From the NCBI GenBank assembly GCA_031266635.1, contig JAISAN010000228.1:1-6428 (forward strand): 6,428 nucleotides of DNA, in the 5' to 3' direction. The notes beneath the pieces were generated by a model. It had not been told where the DNA came from, made no database searches, and saw only the letters and a list, made by a program, of their open reading frames with translations. Shown here one piece after another: positions 5,633 to 6,428 of the stretch (position 1 is its first letter; the number at the start of each line of letters is the position of its first letter). The position numbers and the translations under genes are program-made. The DNA comes from Treponema sp. (lineage in GTDB: Bacteria > Spirochaetota > Spirochaetia > Treponematales > Breznakiellaceae).

Positions 5633-6019
5633 ATGGAAATATATTGTATTGGACTTTTTGTAAACAATATGGAAAAAATGGTAAAATTTTATCGGGATAT
5701 TATTGGATTTGAAACAAATTGGAATGGAGATGCTAATGCGGAATTTAAGGCTGGAAACTGCCGTTTAATAATGTTTGGCAGAAATGATTTTGAAAAGATG
5801 GTTTCTAAAGAATTTAATTATCCAAAAGGCTTAAATGGGACAATGGAAATAGCCTTTAATTTAAAAAATTATAGTGAAGTTGATAAAGAATATAAACGCC
5901 TTGTTGATTTAGGCGTTGAAAGTGTTTTCCCTCCGGCAACAATGCCTTGGGGACAGCGGACTTGTTATGTGGCTGATCCGGAAGAAAATTTATTGGAAAT
6001 TGGTTCATTTGGAGCATAA
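5633..6019 (+). CDS. VOC-superfamily (glyoxalase/bleomycin-resistance fold) protein
   Basis: A 128-residue protein with the two beta-alpha-beta-beta-beta modules of the vicinal oxygen chelate fold. Module 1 is IGLFVNNMEKMVKFYRDIIGFE (6-27), then AEFKAGNCRLIMFG. Module 2 is MEIAFNLKNYSEVDKEYKRL (71-90), then YVADPEENLLEIGSFG (112-127). Members are metal-dependent lyases, isomerases or dioxygenases, or metal-free drug-binding proteins. Here the usual first His is Cys5, the acidic ligand closing module 1 is absent (LIMF), the module-2 His position appears to be Glu72, and only the terminal Glu122 is in its normal place. A classical glyoxalase metal site is therefore doubtful and the substrate is unknown. 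ATG at 5633 is preferred over the in-frame ATG at 5618 because GGAGG (5620-5624) lies 8 nt before it. Codon use is very AT-rich, unlike the liv genes. Confidence 0.85.
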   Translation: MEIYCIGLFVNNMEKMVKFYRDIIGFETNWNGDANAEFKAGNCRLIMFGRNDFEKMVSKEFNYPKGLNGTMEIAFNLKNYSEVDKEYKRLVDLGVESVFPPATMPWGQRTCYVADPEENLLEIGSFGA

Positions 6020-6020
6020 A

Positions 6021-6329
6021 ATGGCAAGTGATTTAGATTATGTTCAATATGTTATTGACCAAATAAAAACCAGTGGAACAATAACGTATAAAAAAATGTT
6101 TGGGGAATATTTAATATATTTGAATAAAAAACCAATTGTAATGGTTTGTGATAATACAGCATTTGTAAAAATGCTTGATTGTATAAAACCATTAATGGAA
6201 AATGTGGAAACAGGTTTTCCATATGAAGGGGCAAAAGAGCATTATATTGTAAATGTTGACGACAGTGAATATTTAAGTAATGTAGCCATAGTATTGGAAA
6301 AGAATGTATCAATACCAAAAAAGAAATAA
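6021..6329 (+). CDS. TfoX N-terminal-domain family protein
   Basis: A 102-residue protein resembling the stand-alone TfoX/Sxy N-terminal domain. It shows ITYKKMFGEYLIYLNKKPIV (21-40; family pattern R/K-MFG-x-x-G-x-Y-x-x-G-K), MVCDNTAFVK (41-50; v-x-dd-x-lylK), PYEGAKEHYIV (67-77; PY-x-GA...) and a basic end PKKK. The domain is named after competence regulators but is widespread as a short protein of unknown biochemical role, so a competence function should not be assumed. ATG at 6021 follows the VOC stop by a single base, and GGAG at 6011-6014 lies in the last codons of that gene, indicating translational coupling. The frame is open further upstream, but that part overlaps the VOC gene and has no family similarity. 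Composition is AT-rich like its partner. Confidence 0.82.
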   Translation: MASDLDYVQYVIDQIKTSGTITYKKMFGEYLIYLNKKPIVMVCDNTAFVKMLDCIKPLMENVETGFPYEGAKEHYIVNVDDSEYLSNVAIVLEKNVSIPKKK

Positions 6330-6334
6330 AAGCC

Positions 6335-6358
6335 CGCCGTGCCGTCCATGGCACGGCG
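6335..6358 (+). terminator. Strong hairpin after the cassette genes; possible terminator
   Basis: CGCCGTGCC (6335-6343), loop GTCCAT, GGCACGGCG (6350-6358): a perfect 9-bp stem beginning 6 nt after the TfoX-like stop. AAG before it can pair with CTT after it if two bases bulge. The nearest T-run (TTTTT, 6370-6374) is 11 nt beyond the stem, so termination would be non-canonical. It resembles the hairpin at 5544-5563 in loop sequence and in position relative to the cassette end. Confidence 0.5.
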
Positions 6359-6366
6359 CTTCGTAG

Positions 6367-6386
6367 CAATTTTTACGTCGCATAAC
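6367..6386 (-). repeat. Right 20-bp inverted repeat of the cassette
   Basis: On the plus strand it ends GTCGCATAAC. Its reverse complement GTTATGCGACGTAAAAATTG matches the left repeat at 5512-5531 in 19 of 20 positions. It lies 8 nt outside the terminal hairpin. Confidence 0.85.
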
Positions 6387-6428
6387 AGGACTGTTTACGC
6401 TTCGCCGCCAGTAGGCGGCTCGGCCTCC
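6377..6428 (+). other. Putative integron attC site, cut by the window end
   Basis: The segment starts with GTCGCATAAC, the exact inverse of the left boundary core, and is followed by small inverted repeats: AACAG-GA-CTGTT (6384-6395) and GCCGCC-AGTA-GGCGGC (6404-6419). A structured palindromic region after GCATAAC, 3' of the last cassette gene, is what an attC site looks like. A complete site should close with GTTATGC within roughly the next 10-90 nt, beyond the window. Because the closing half is missing, this remains a prediction. Confidence 0.4.

Larger units (their letters stand above)
5512..6386 (+). mobile_element. AT-rich two-gene cassette bounded by 20-bp inverted repeats (possible integron cassette)
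   Basis: An 875-bp unit whose base composition differs sharply from the liv operon: the sequence line at 5641-5700 has 14 G/C of 60, against 35 of 60 at 4981-5040. Its ends are inverted copies of GTTATGCGACRTAAAAATTG (19 of 20 identical), and just inside each end is a GC-rich hairpin with loop GTCCRT. Between them are a promoter and two coupled genes on one strand. The terminal heptamers GTTATGC and GCATAAC resemble integron attC core boxes (GTTRRRY/RYYYAAC, each with one deviation). The putative attC lies 3' of the genes, as in gene cassettes. No integrase or transposase lies in the unit, and no target duplication is evident at its outer edges (GGGGC on the left, AGGAC on the right). An element with terminal inverted repeats mobilised in trans is the main alternative. 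Confidence 0.55.

Noticed and set aside
5916..6020. Upstream extension of the TfoX-domain frame
   Set aside because: It overlaps the VOC C-terminus out of frame and shows no TfoX similarity; the ATG at 6021 fits the family and has GGAG 6 nt upstream.
6052..6369. Minus-strand frame opposite the TfoX-domain gene
   Set aside because: It is antisense to a recognised gene in AT-rich DNA, and its Leu/Phe/His-rich translation is a composition artefact.

Overview
The window looks like a bacterial chromosome segment, most likely from a spirochaete of the Treponema type. This is an inference from three things: a GC-moderate core, a lipoprotein signal with Phe at -3 of the lipobox (tolerated in spirochaetes), and a patchwork of insertion sequences and an AT-rich cassette. 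No 16S or other decisive marker is present, so the taxon stays tentative.

Positions 1-453 are mobile-element debris. The 3' end of an IS3-family transposase and its right inverted repeat (1-181) sit inside the N-terminal part of an IS5-family transposase gene (182-387, minus strand). The outer end of the IS5 element abuts the livF stop codon, so the left edge is a nested insertion at the 3' end of the transport operon.

Positions 454-5318 (minus strand) hold a complete five-gene high-affinity branched-chain amino acid (LIV/HAAT-type) ABC transporter, transcribed livJ-livH-livM-livG-livF. LivJ is a lipid-anchored binding protein, LivH and LivM are the two permeases, and LivG and LivF are the two ATPases. 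The last four genes are packed with 8-14 nt gaps or a 4-nt overlap. livJ is separated from livH by a 173-nt gap with several inverted repeats, a plausible place for attenuation that would keep binding protein in excess. A TTGACA-type promoter lies just upstream of livJ.

Positions 5319-5511 are the livJ upstream region, with TGCAT-type repeats and small palindromes but no gene.

Positions 5512-6386 form a strikingly AT-rich two-gene unit on the plus strand. It encodes a VOC/glyoxalase-fold protein and a TfoX N-terminal-domain protein, translationally coupled and served by their own promoter. It is bounded by 20-bp inverted repeats matching at 19 of 20 positions, each with a GC-rich hairpin just inside. 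The core GTTATGC/GCATAAC, the 5'-gene-3'-site polarity and the gene types resemble an integron gene cassette with its attC site cut by the window's right edge. A non-autonomous element with terminal inverted repeats is the alternative. This is the most interesting part of the window.
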